This document shows, piece after piece, positions 1 to 7,514 of a DNA stretch of 64,000 nt. A model generated the notes under the pieces. That model was not told where the DNA came from. It did no database searches and worked only from the letters and a program-made list of their open reading frames with translations. The stretch comes from Geothrix rubra (lineage in GTDB: Bacteria > Acidobacteriota > Holophagae > Holophagales > Holophagaceae). Numbering within the stretch: position 1 is the first letter of the stretch; each line of letters begins with the position of its first letter. Position numbers and translations under genes: made by a program. The DNA lies in assembly GCF_030268065.1 (NCBI RefSeq), contig NZ_BSDD01000006.1:124001-188000 (forward strand), written 5' to 3'.

Positions 1-1082
1 AGGCCCCAGAAGAAGTTGCGCAGAAAGTGCGGAGCGAGTGACGGGCGACAACGCAACGCCTTCATGTCCTGGTTAATTGTGACTTGCCGAGTAGTCGTGG
101 CCGTCGGAAAACTATGCACGAGGATCATCCCGCGCACGACGATTAGTACTACGATTGGGTCGATTAAGCGAAGCGCACTACCCTTGAGCGCCTCGAGTGA
201 CACGTGATCCTCGGTGTCCGTAATCTCCTCTTTTTTCATGTCTTTGGGGGATACCCAAGGAATGTCGCCGTCCCAGAGTTCCGGCTTTCCCGTGTTTGGG
301 GTGGCACCACCGAAGATATCGACGAGAAAGCGTAGTGGAACCAATTTCCAATGTGCCGGAATCTCACCGAGCCAGGGGAGGCCGGATTCGCTTAGAGGAA
401 CGTGGGAGTCGAGGCCGCGAGTGACAGCGCGGGTGATAAGGCCTCGACGCTTCTCGGCCAACAGCCCGAGCACCCGCTCCTTCGCCGCCACCATCGCATC
501 TAGCCGGGCCGTCTCGCGGTCGAGGTAGGAGGCGATGGCACGTTGTTCACAGGTAGGTGGATAAGGGACCCTTAAATTGAAGTACGCTTCGGTATCGAGA
601 TTCTGAATTCCAGTGGTCTGCTTTATGGCTGGTACGTTGAAGTGACCTGAATACAAGGTCGCATGAACATAGGTCCAGTATCGCGGCCACATTCCTGTGG
701 CGATAGGCAAGCGTCCAATGAAATTAGAGCAAACGGCAGCGAAGGTGTGGCTGAATTCAACAACACATCCGACTGGTTGGTTGTCACCACCACCCGATTT
801 TTCGATCAGCAAATCACCCGGTCTGAGGAGACGACGGCCCCGCTCTTTTGCCTCGATTGCGCGAAGTGTCGGTGGTGCATCGACTACCGTATAGCGGTTC
901 CGGTCAAAGTCGGCAACACGAACACAAATCAGATCGTCTATCCCGTTTGGTTCGTTGCCCCACGTTCCCCCAATTAATCCAGAGACGGACCATTTGATCC
1001 GATTCACTGACCAGTGAACGGGCGTAGGCATCGGCCAATCAAGCGTACTCGGGGTCCCTTGCTGGCGATCGGCTGTGGTCAC
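1..1082 (-). CDS. hsdS: Type I restriction-modification specificity subunit HsdS (3' end beyond window)
   Basis: Recognises the DNA target and positions HsdM (and HsdR) on it. Translating the minus strand from a GTG at 1082 gives 360 open codons to the window edge. Residues about 155-225 form the central conserved region (TTGIQNLDTEAYF, then an EQRAIASYLDRET helix and a coiled segment ending KRRGLITRAVTRGLD), the helical spacer between two target-recognition domains. TRD1 is about residues 15-155. TRD2 opens with GLPWLGEIPAHW near residue 234, a signature of this family. The GTG overlaps the hsdM stop codon (GTGA), implying translational coupling. An in-frame ATG at codon 18 is the alternative start. 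The protein is incomplete only because the window ends. Base composition is clearly less GC-rich than the core genome to the right, suggesting transfer. Confidence 0.9.
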   Translation of the reverse strand, partial: MTTADRQQGTPSTLDWPMPTPVHWSVNRIKWSVSGLIGGTWGNEPNGIDDLICVRVADFDRNRYTVVDAPPTLRAIEAKERGRRLLRPGDLLIEKSGGGDNQPVGCVVEFSHTFAAVCSNFIGRLPIATGMWPRYWTYVHATLYSGHFNVPAIKQTTGIQNLDTEAYFNLRVPYPPTCEQRAIASYLDRETARLDAMVAAKERVLGLLAEKRRGLITRAVTRGLDSHVPLSESGLPWLGEIPAHWKLVPLRFLVDIFGGATPNTGKPELWDGDIPWVSPKDMKKEEITDTEDHVSLEALKGSALRLIDPIVVLIVVRGMILVHSFPTATTTRQVTINQDMKALRCRPSLAPHFLRNFFWG

Positions 1083-3067
1083 TCCGTCACCTCCCGCAGC
1101 AGCCGCAGAATCTCTTCCTCTGCCTGCTTCAGCTCGGCGTCAATCTCCTCCAAAGGACGCGGCGGCGTGTAATTGTAAAAGTGGCGATTGAAATTGATCT
1201 CGTAACCAATCTTGTCCTTGGTTCGGTCCATCCAAGCGTCAGGTACATGTGGACGCACCTCACGCTCAAAATATGTTTGGATATCGTCCTTGAGTGGCAC
1301 GTTCTCAAAGTCACGAAGATCGGCATCCGGCTCATAGCCGTTGTCCAGGCCCTCCTTAGAAACCGGTTCGGCCTCTGGGTCCTTCTGCGCGAAAACGCTT
1401 CGGAAGAGAATTTTTTCTTGTTTTTTCCAATTTGATTTACGCTTGTGTAGCAGGTTCTCGATACGGCCCCACACAACGTTCCAGTCACTCTGGGGTTCAC
1501 GGCCCAGCGCCGTGTCGATGGCTTGCACGTCATCGAGTAGATGCGGGCAAGCGTCGAGGAAGCGGGCCTTGTCATCTAGGGTCATCTGGTAACGCAGGCG
1601 AAGGGGGCGTTCAACGGTTACACGGGTGTAGCCGAAGTCAGCGTTGTCGAAAATTTTGGAGGTTTTGTCATCCTCCTGTCGACCGTATTGCTTAACGATT
1701 TCTGCGATTTGATCGTTGTTGATGTGTCGACGCTTGTCGCCAAGGCTGCGCTTGTTATCTTCGCTACCACCAGCGGTCCATACGTCGCGCGAATCCAGGA
1801 GCTGAACCTTACCTTTGCGGCGCCTTTCTTTTCGGTTAGTTACGATCCAAACGTAGGTGCCTATGCCGGTGTTGTAGAACATTTGCTCGGGTAGAGCGAT
1901 GACGGCCTCGAGCCAATCGTTCTCGATGATCCACTTTCGGATTTCGCTCTCCCCCGAGCCTGCGCCGCCCGTGAAAAGCGGTGAGCCGCTAAATACGATG
2001 GCGAGACGTGAGCCGTGCTTTTGTTCCTCCGGGCGTAGTGGCTCGAACTTAGCGATCATATGCTGCAGGAAGAGCAGTGAGCCGTCGTTTACACGGGGTA
2101 GCCCAGCGCCGAAGCGGCCGTTGAATCCGCGCTTGTTACACTCCTGTTGAATCTCTCTTTGCTGCTTCTTCCAATCCACGCCGAAGGGCGGATTGGTAAG
2201 GAAGTAGTCGAAAGTTTCATTTTCGAACTTATCTTCGGTGAAGCTGTCTCCGAAGCGTACGTTGTTGCCAGCACCGTTATGGTCCACTTGCTTCATCAGC
2301 ATGTCTGAGGCAGCTGTGGCAAAGGCGCGCTTGTTGTAATCCTGCCCGTAGACGTAGAGCTTCGCCGCACTATGATGCTCGCGAAGATAATTTTGTGCCT
2401 CGGCCAGCATGCCGCCGGTGCCGCATGCAGGGTCGAGTAGCTTGCGCACGGTGCCCGGCATGGCGAGTAGCTTGTCGTCGTGGATGAACAGGATACTCAC
2501 CATCAGCCTGATAACCTCGCGTGGCGTGAAATGGTCACCCGCAGTCTCGTTAGCCAGTTCGTTAAAGCGTCGGATGAGGTGCTCGAAGATCAGCCCCATC
2601 TGCTCGTTCGGCACCGTGCCCGGGTGCAAATCCACGTCGCAGAACTTGGAGACTACGAGGTAGAGGATGCCTGCCTCGCGCATCCGCTCGATCTCATTCT
2701 CGAACTCAAAAAAGTCGAAGATGTCACGCACATTCTTCGAGAAGCCCTTGATATAGCTGACCAGGTGCTTCTCGATGTTATCCGGGTCCCCCTTGAGCTT
2801 CTCAAAGTCGAGCGGTGAATGGTTGTGGAAGCGCTGGCTTGCGGTGCTGTTTAAGTGGGTGTCTAGCGCGTCGCCTTCGAGCTTTCCGCCCTTGCGTCGT
2901 TCGTACTCTGCCAAAACCTTTGTCTTGGTAGGTGCTAGCACGCAGTCGAACCGACGGAGCACAGTCATGGGAAGCATGACTCGCTCGTACTGTGGGGGCC
3001 GGTAAGGCCCACGCAGGAGGTCAGCGATCTGCCAGATCAGGTTCGAGAAGTAGTTGTGATCAGGCAT
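1079..3067 (-). CDS. hsdM: Type I restriction-modification DNA methyltransferase subunit HsdM
   Basis: N6-adenine methyltransferase subunit of a type I R-M complex, using S-adenosylmethionine. The 662-residue protein has an HsdM N-terminal helical domain (about 5-170), then GDHFTPREVIRLMV near 178-190, SAM-binding motif I DPACGTGG at 212-219 and catalytic motif IV NPPF at 292-295. The C-terminal third is charged and helical, as expected for contacts with HsdS. It overlaps hsdS by four bases and is transcribed towards the left edge. No hsdR is present to its right, where about 1 kb of non-coding DNA follows, so any restriction subunit should lie left of the window. Composition and codon use are AT-richer than genes after 7.3 kb, in line with an acquired defence cassette. 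Confidence 0.96.
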   Translation of the reverse strand: MPDHNYFSNLIWQIADLLRGPYRPPQYERVMLPMTVLRRFDCVLAPTKTKVLAEYERRKGGKLEGDALDTHLNSTASQRFHNHSPLDFEKLKGDPDNIEKHLVSYIKGFSKNVRDIFDFFEFENEIERMREAGILYLVVSKFCDVDLHPGTVPNEQMGLIFEHLIRRFNELANETAGDHFTPREVIRLMVSILFIHDDKLLAMPGTVRKLLDPACGTGGMLAEAQNYLREHHSAAKLYVYGQDYNKRAFATAASDMLMKQVDHNGAGNNVRFGDSFTEDKFENETFDYFLTNPPFGVDWKKQQREIQQECNKRGFNGRFGAGLPRVNDGSLLFLQHMIAKFEPLRPEEQKHGSRLAIVFSGSPLFTGGAGSGESEIRKWIIENDWLEAVIALPEQMFYNTGIGTYVWIVTNRKERRRKGKVQLLDSRDVWTAGGSEDNKRSLGDKRRHINNDQIAEIVKQYGRQEDDKTSKIFDNADFGYTRVTVERPLRLRYQMTLDDKARFLDACPHLLDDVQAIDTALGREPQSDWNVVWGRIENLLHKRKSNWKKQEKILFRSVFAQKDPEAEPVSKEGLDNGYEPDADLRDFENVPLKDDIQTYFEREVRPHVPDAWMDRTKDKIGYEINFNRHFYNYTPPRPLEEIDAELKQAEEEILRLLREVTE

Positions 3068-3661
3068 CGCTCAGGCCACTCCTGTTAGGTATTGGTATCT
3101 CACGGTACCCTCGATTGACGCGAGTGAGGTCACTCATAGAACGCATGTCGGCTCAGGCTGGCGAGGTCTAATCCTCAAGATTGGGCCAGAGAGCATTCAA
3201 CCAGCTGAGCGGCAGTTTGCCTGACGGCTCTCTGTGGCTCGCTCCACCTATTGGTTGGCAGAGGATGTATTCCTTGTTTGTTATTCTCTCGGGCTGGCTG
3301 GCATTGGGAAGTTCGAGGTGGAAAGGACATGAGCTGGAGATCGGCCTGGCCGTCATGTCTGGAAAGGGTGGACTCCGCAGACCCGGCGGGAGGTTGGCAT
3401 GAGAGAATTACCTCAGGATGGAAGTGGGGCGGCAGGCAAGGGATCTCTGCGATAGATTGATCGTAGAAACAGATTTATATGGAGAGAGCTTTTCTCTTAC
3501 CTGAGTTGTCTGAATGAATCGGGAATGACACCAGGGCAGGAGTAGTTCCCGACGCAACTTGGGAAAGGCCCTCCCAGAGATGGTGGGTCAGGGGAAACCT
3601 CAGACATTTCTGGGCTACATCCTATGCAGACGGTAGAGGATGCTAATTTATTTTATGTGCC

Positions 3662-3785
3662 CGTAAGTGTTGAAATTTTTTAGGCATGATTTCTTAAGCT
3701 TACTGGGCCCGCCTGCTTAGGCAGAGTGCGGGCCCAAGCTTAATGTAAATGGATCGAAATGTCAAGAAAAACGTAAGTGTTGAAA
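3662..3785. repeat. 14-bp direct repeat pair flanking an inverted repeat
   Basis: CGTAAGTGTTGAAA occurs at 3662-3675 and again, identically and in the same orientation, at 3772-3785, 110 bp apart start to start. The pair brackets the inverted repeat at 3694-3743. Such a layout could be iterons of an origin, protein-binding sites of the nearby HTH protein, or the trace of a small insertion. The sequence alone does not choose between them. Confidence 0.75.
3694..3743. repeat. Long imperfect inverted repeat with internal hairpin
   Basis: The left arm TTAAGCTTACTGGGCCCGC (3694-3712) pairs with GCGGGCCCAAGCTTAA (3728-3743), the left arm carrying a small bulge. The inner 12 bases form a second stem, CTGC-TTAG-GCAG (3713-3724). 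The transcript would fold into one long hairpin. No T-run directly follows on either strand, so a simple terminator is unlikely. A structured origin, transfer site or recombination site of the island is more attractive. Confidence 0.7.
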
Positions 3786-4100
3786 ACGGGTTGGTAGGAG
3801 TCCCTGGCTGGCTTGATTTGGGCCAGGCCAAGCCCTACCGTGTCACTGTTCCGCTGATCGTTCCGTAGCTGGGTGCGAACAGAGGTGCAATCAAGTGATT
3901 AGGAGTATTGGACAATAGTTTCGCCATGAACCTGATTAGAAGGCTGTCTGGCAGGACGTGATCTCACGGTCGCCTCCGTCGCTGGATCGCATTGGGGCAA
4001 TTTCCTGCCAAAGCGGGCCCATTGGGGTCCAGCCGGAGGCTTACTTGATCGACGGTGATTATCCAGCCCCGAGGTATTGCCGTCATATCTGGAGGCCATA

Positions 4101-4517
4101 ATGGCCATCACCCCGCACGAGCGTCCCACCCTGTGGCTCTTCCTTCCTGACGGGAAGATCCCTCCCGGAAAGAGGTTGTACCTCTTCCTCGCGGACGACA
4201 GCCACACCATCGGCCGACCGATTCAGAAGCCCCGCCCGGGGTGGGTCGGCGATCTGGTCCCGATCGCCGAGGTCATTCCTACGCCGGCTGGGCCCCTCCG
4301 GGCCTACTCCCGCGAGGAGTTTTGTCGGTTGACCGGGATGAGCCTCCGCACCTTTGGGCGCGAATGGAAATCGGGTCGCCTGGTCGCCCGCAAGATCGGT
4401 GGGAGGACCGTTGTGACCTTCGAGGATGCGATGGCCTATCTCCGTGGGCTCGCCCGCGCCAATGCCGAGGATGTTCTCCTGATCTCTGAGGAGATGCCGC
4501 TCGACGAGGCCTGCTGA
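4101..4517 (+). CDS. Small HTH DNA-binding protein of a mobile element
   Basis: A 138-residue protein whose residues about 66-113 (SREEFCRLTGMSLRTFGR, then a WKSGRLVARKIGGRTVV wing and a short helix) match the excisionase/AlpA/MerR-type winged helix-turn-helix used by phages and integrative elements. The N-terminal 60 residues are not recognised. The ATG at 4101 is preceded by GGAGG at 4091-4095 with five bases between, so it is preferred over an in-frame TTG at 4077. Its stop overlaps the start of the primase-helicase gene (TGATG at 4515-4519), so the two are co-translated. By analogy with AlpA-primase pairs in satellites it may activate excision or replication. That role is inferred. Confidence 0.75.
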   Translation: MAITPHERPTLWLFLPDGKIPPGKRLYLFLADDSHTIGRPIQKPRPGWVGDLVPIAEVIPTPAGPLRAYSREEFCRLTGMSLRTFGREWKSGRLVARKIGGRTVVTFEDAMAYLRGLARANAEDVLLISEEMPLDEAC

Positions 4518-7009
4518 TGGCGCCCTGTCCCATCTGTGGTCATGAGGACGTGATCTTCAGCGGCAAGCCGAAGTTCGAGGTGGAGGGCCGGCCCACGGCC
4601 CTCTGCCCCCACGCGGAGGCCCATGCCCGCGCAGGGAAGGCCTGTGCTTCCGTGCGGTACTTCGCGGATACGGGCGAGCTACTGGCTCCGGCCTCCCATC
4701 GCCCGTGGGAGATCCTTTATGCCGTAGGGGTGGCCATGGGGGTGGATGAGGAGGGGCGCCGCTTCGGCGCCCCCTTCCTTCACGACCACTGCGGAATCCG
4801 CGGCCTGAGGAAGGCTGAGGCGCAGGCCTTGTCCGCAGATCCACAGGTGGCGTCGCATCTTCCCAAGCTGAAGGCGATGGACCAGGCTGAGCGGGAAGGG
4901 TGGCCGGTGCTGATGGCGCCGCTCTTTGACGACCGGGGCCTCTGCGGCCTGGAGATCCGGATGTTCGCCCCTCCGTCCTCGCCCAGGCCGGGCGAAGCGC
5001 ACCACCAGGAGGGTGGGCGCTTGATCCGAACGGTCGGTGCTCGGGGGCTCTATCTCACGGAGCCCCAGTCCAGCCCCCGAGCGGTGGTGGTCTTTGAAGG
5101 CATCTGGGATTGCGTGGCCGCCGGGTGGGACGCCTTCGAGCGGGATTCGAGGGAATTCACGTTCGCCGGGGTCACGGCGAACACCTCGTCCTCCCTCATC
5201 CGGGCGGCCCTTCGGACCTACTTTCCGGGCGTCCCGGTCGTGGTCATCGGAGACCGGGACCGGGCCGGAATCCAGGCCATGTCCAGACTGCGCAAGGCCT
5301 TCCCGGCGGCCGTGCTCCAGGGCGTAGGGACCTCGGACCAGGGCTGGCCGAAGGACTATCGGGAAGCGGATCCCGAGGCACGATGGCAGGGGCTGCTCAC
5401 GGGGGTGGAGGCCGGGCTAGAGGAGTGGGAGCGGCGGAAGTTGGACGCGGACCCCGACGGCCGCCCGACCATCCTGGTTCGCCCCCCAGAGCACGAGGTC
5501 GTGGCCCAGGCATGGAAGGCTGTGTCGGGTCGAGGCGAAGTGTTCCGGCGGGGGGACCGTCTGGTGCATGTGGTCCACGGCACCGGGGAGAAGCAAGGCA
5601 AGGTCCGGATCCCATCTGGGAACCCGATGGTGGTGGAGGCCTCGCAGTACTGGCTCCGCGAGCACCTGAGCAGGGTTGCCAAGTTCCAGAGGTTGTCTGC
5701 GGAAGGCCAGGTTGCCGATGTCATGGTCCCGGACTGGCTGCCGCATGTCCTGCTCGCTTCTGCTCCCACGGCAGATATTGAAGCCCTCAGGGCCCTTGTC
5801 GAGACTCCCGTCTTCCTCGGATCGGGGGCCATCCTCTCCGAGGAAGGGCTGGACGAGGATTCCGGCCTCTACCTGATCGAGCGGGGAGGGAAGCTCGAGG
5901 TCCCGGAAGCCCCGGATCTCCGGGCAGCCCAGCGAGCTGCCGAGCGGCTGCTCGAGGTGGTGGCGGACTTCCCCTTCGCTTCGGAGCCGCACCCGGATGC
6001 GTACCGGGCGGCCTGGCTGGCCCTGATCCTGACCGGGTTCGCGCGGTATGGCATCCCAGGGCCGATCCCGTTCGTGGCGCTGGATGCGAGCGTGCCGTCG
6101 TCCGGGAAGAACCTCCTGGCTGATGTCGCTTCCCTTATCGTTCAAGGTCGGACCGTGGCCCTCGCATCGGCGCCGAAGGATGGGGTGGAGCTCCAGAAGA
6201 TTCTCCTGGCCACCCTGAGGCAGGGGCACCGGATGTTCTTCCTGGATGAGGTGCCGAACCCCTTCGGATCCCGGGAATGGAATGGGCTGGTGACCGCCTA
6301 TCCCGACTACCAGGGGCGTCTGCTGGGACTGAGCACCATGCTCGAGGTGCCGCAACTGACGCTGTGGATGGTGGCCGGGAACAATCTGACGCTGGCCCCC
6401 GAAGTGTCCAGGCGGTGCCTCCGGATTCGCCTCGAGCCGATGGTGGAGCATCCGGAGAATCGCAGCGGCTTCCAGCACCCGAATCTCCGGGCCTACGTGA
6501 GGGAGCACCAGGCGGAATTGGCCGCCGCGGCCTTGACCATCCTCAGGGCCTACCATCTGGCCGGGTGCCCGGATCCTGGGCTTCCCACCTGGGGCTCGTT
6601 CGAGGCCTGGTCGGATCTGGTGCGCAATGCGGTCTGCTGGGCCACCGGATGGGATTGCGATACGCGCATGGTGCTTGCGGATCACGCGGACCTGACGCGG
6701 GGAGATTGGCGCGTGTCCCTGGGGATCCTGCGGTCCGAGTTCAGCACACGCGCCTTCACGGCCGACCAGGTGCTGGCATGGTGCGAGCGGGGCGAGGGCG
6801 CGGCGAGCGAGCTTCGCGCGGCCTTGGACGGCCTGCACGCCAATCCCAAGGGGCTTTGCGGCCGGAGCCTGGGCTGGATCTTCCGGCGCCACGAGAAGGT
6901 CGTGGTGGACGGGTATTACCTGGCCAGGCACCCGGGAAGGCACAATGGCTCGACATCCTGGGTTCTCCACCCGGTCGAGGCTAGGGACCGATTCGCCGCG
7001 GCTTCCTGA
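4517..7009 (+). CDS. Phage/island-type primase-helicase (Toprim plus P-loop ATPase)
   Basis: An 830-residue replication protein typical of prophages and integrative elements. The N-terminus has a zinc-ribbon-like start (CPIC at 4-7, CPH at 30-32). A Toprim domain follows, with FEG (Glu194) and GDRDRAG (Asp246/Asp248), the acidic metal-binding residues of primases. After a linker comes a P-loop NTPase: VPSSGKN around 525-531 (Walker A), RMFFLDEVP around 575-580 (Walker B) and AGNN near 620 (sensor 1), as in DUF927/DUF3987-like helicases. Expected job: priming and unwinding at the element's origin. The primase active site beyond Toprim is not recognised, so RNA-priming ability is unproven. It overlaps the HTH gene upstream and is followed by a hairpin, not by other element genes. 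Confidence 0.8.
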   Translation: MAPCPICGHEDVIFSGKPKFEVEGRPTALCPHAEAHARAGKACASVRYFADTGELLAPASHRPWEILYAVGVAMGVDEEGRRFGAPFLHDHCGIRGLRKAEAQALSADPQVASHLPKLKAMDQAEREGWPVLMAPLFDDRGLCGLEIRMFAPPSSPRPGEAHHQEGGRLIRTVGARGLYLTEPQSSPRAVVVFEGIWDCVAAGWDAFERDSREFTFAGVTANTSSSLIRAALRTYFPGVPVVVIGDRDRAGIQAMSRLRKAFPAAVLQGVGTSDQGWPKDYREADPEARWQGLLTGVEAGLEEWERRKLDADPDGRPTILVRPPEHEVVAQAWKAVSGRGEVFRRGDRLVHVVHGTGEKQGKVRIPSGNPMVVEASQYWLREHLSRVAKFQRLSAEGQVADVMVPDWLPHVLLASAPTADIEALRALVETPVFLGSGAILSEEGLDEDSGLYLIERGGKLEVPEAPDLRAAQRAAERLLEVVADFPFASEPHPDAYRAAWLALILTGFARYGIPGPIPFVALDASVPSSGKNLLADVASLIVQGRTVALASAPKDGVELQKILLATLRQGHRMFFLDEVPNPFGSREWNGLVTAYPDYQGRLLGLSTMLEVPQLTLWMVAGNNLTLAPEVSRRCLRIRLEPMVEHPENRSGFQHPNLRAYVREHQAELAAAALTILRAYHLAGCPDPGLPTWGSFEAWSDLVRNAVCWATGWDCDTRMVLADHADLTRGDWRVSLGILRSEFSTRAFTADQVLAWCERGEGAASELRAALDGLHANPKGLCGRSLGWIFRRHEKVVVDGYYLARHPGRHNGSTSWVLHPVEARDRFAAAS

Positions 7010-7065
7010 ATCCAGGGAATTCGGGGGTTTCAGAGCTTTCCTCGACGCCCTACCGGCAAGTCCTT

Positions 7066-7108
7066 GACCCCCTGATGGGCCGCCAGCGTTGGCGTTCCTC
7101 GGGGGGTC
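7066..7108 (+). repeat. Nested stem-loop downstream of the primase-helicase gene
   Basis: GACCCCC (7066-7072) pairs with GGGGGTC (7102-7108), and within it CGCCA (7081-7085) pairs with TGGCG (7090-7094). It lies about 60 bases after the primase-helicase stop codon. No T-run follows, so termination here would be Rho-dependent or weak. It may mark the island edge. The rest of 7010-7225 shows no gene. Confidence 0.5.
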
Positions 7109-7225
7109 GAACTCTGTACCCGGATGCAGATCCGCGTCTCCGGGCGGGTGGATTAGTGTCGGAACGGGTCGAGACGTGCTTTGCAGGAAATTTTGGAGAA
7201 GTTGGCCCTGTCGAAATTTGGACGC

Positions 7226-7265
7226 CGATAAAAAACAAGAGCCTCCTAGATTTCTCTAAGAGGCT
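7226..7265 (-). terminator. Rho-independent terminator of the tRNA operon
   Basis: On the minus strand, immediately after the tRNA-Glu 3' end, an 11-bp stem (7265-7255 pairing with 7250-7240, one G-U pair, 4-base loop) is followed by CTTGTTTTTTAT. This is a textbook intrinsic terminator for the tRNA-Lys/tRNA-Glu transcript, and possibly for purA read-through. Confidence 0.85.
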
Positions 7266-7267
7266 TT

Positions 7268-7342
7268 TGGTAGGGCTAACGGGATTCGAACCCGTGTTAC
7301 CGCCGTGAAAGGGCGGTGTCCTGACCCCTAGACGATAGCCCC
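7268..7342 (-). tRNA. tRNA-Glu (TTC anticodon)
   Basis: The minus strand reads as a full cloverleaf: acceptor GGGGCTA pairing with TAGCCCT (a G-U at the first pair), D-arm, anticodon stem CCGCC/GGCGG around loop CTTTCAC (anticodon TTC), T-arm with TTCGAAT and an encoded CCA. It follows tRNA-Lys by 12 bases. The adjoining island ends near its 3' end, a common integration target, but no duplicated tRNA fragment is seen in the window. Confidence 0.95.
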
Positions 7343-7354
7343 ATGGGGTGGAAC

Positions 7355-7430
7355 TGGTGGGCCCAGCAGGACTCGAACCTGCGACCAACGGCTTAAAAGG
7401 CCGCTGCTCTACCGACTGAGCTATAGGCCC
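7355..7430 (-). tRNA. tRNA-Lys (TTT anticodon)
   Basis: The minus strand gives a 76-base cloverleaf: GGGCCTA acceptor, a D-arm with GCTCAGTCGGTAGAGC, anticodon loop CTTTTAA (anticodon TTT), GGTTCGAGTCC T-arm and an encoded CCA. It sits between purA and tRNA-Glu on the same strand and probably shares a transcript with tRNA-Glu. Confidence 0.96.
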
Positions 7431-7514
7431 GTGCCGGTGGCTCCAGGTGGTGCGCCGGGGGGCGCGCTGCCTGAAACGGCAGGAGGATCAGTGTGCCTGT
7501 GAACCGCAGGCCGG

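Larger units (their letters stand above)
3068..4100. other. Long non-coding gap in the island
   Basis: About 1 kb with no convincing gene. The few open frames (around 3168-3402 on both strands and 3899-4210 on minus) are short, lack ribosome-binding sites and resemble nothing known. The stretch is visibly AT-richer than the genome after 7.3 kb. It should contain the hsdM promoter at its left end. An AGGAG lies 11 bases upstream of the hsdM ATG. The notable content is a 14-bp direct repeat and a long inverted repeat between 3662 and 3785, listed separately. Confidence 0.7.

Noticed and set aside
3899-4210. 103-codon minus-strand frame in the island gap
   Set aside because: Overlaps the well-supported HTH gene, has no homology and no start signal.
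5417-6970. 517-codon open frame antisense to the primase-helicase
   Set aside because: Pro/Gly/Arg/His-rich GC shadow without recognisable domain or start signal; the plus-strand gene carries clear motifs.
1-7267. Duplicated tRNA-Glu 3' end marking the far side of the island
   Set aside because: I looked for a second copy of the T-arm/acceptor sequence in 1-7000 and saw none; if present it lies left of the window.
7075-7308. 77-codon open frame overlapping the tRNA-Glu gene and its terminator
   Set aside because: Runs through a terminator and a tRNA; no ribosome-binding site or homology.
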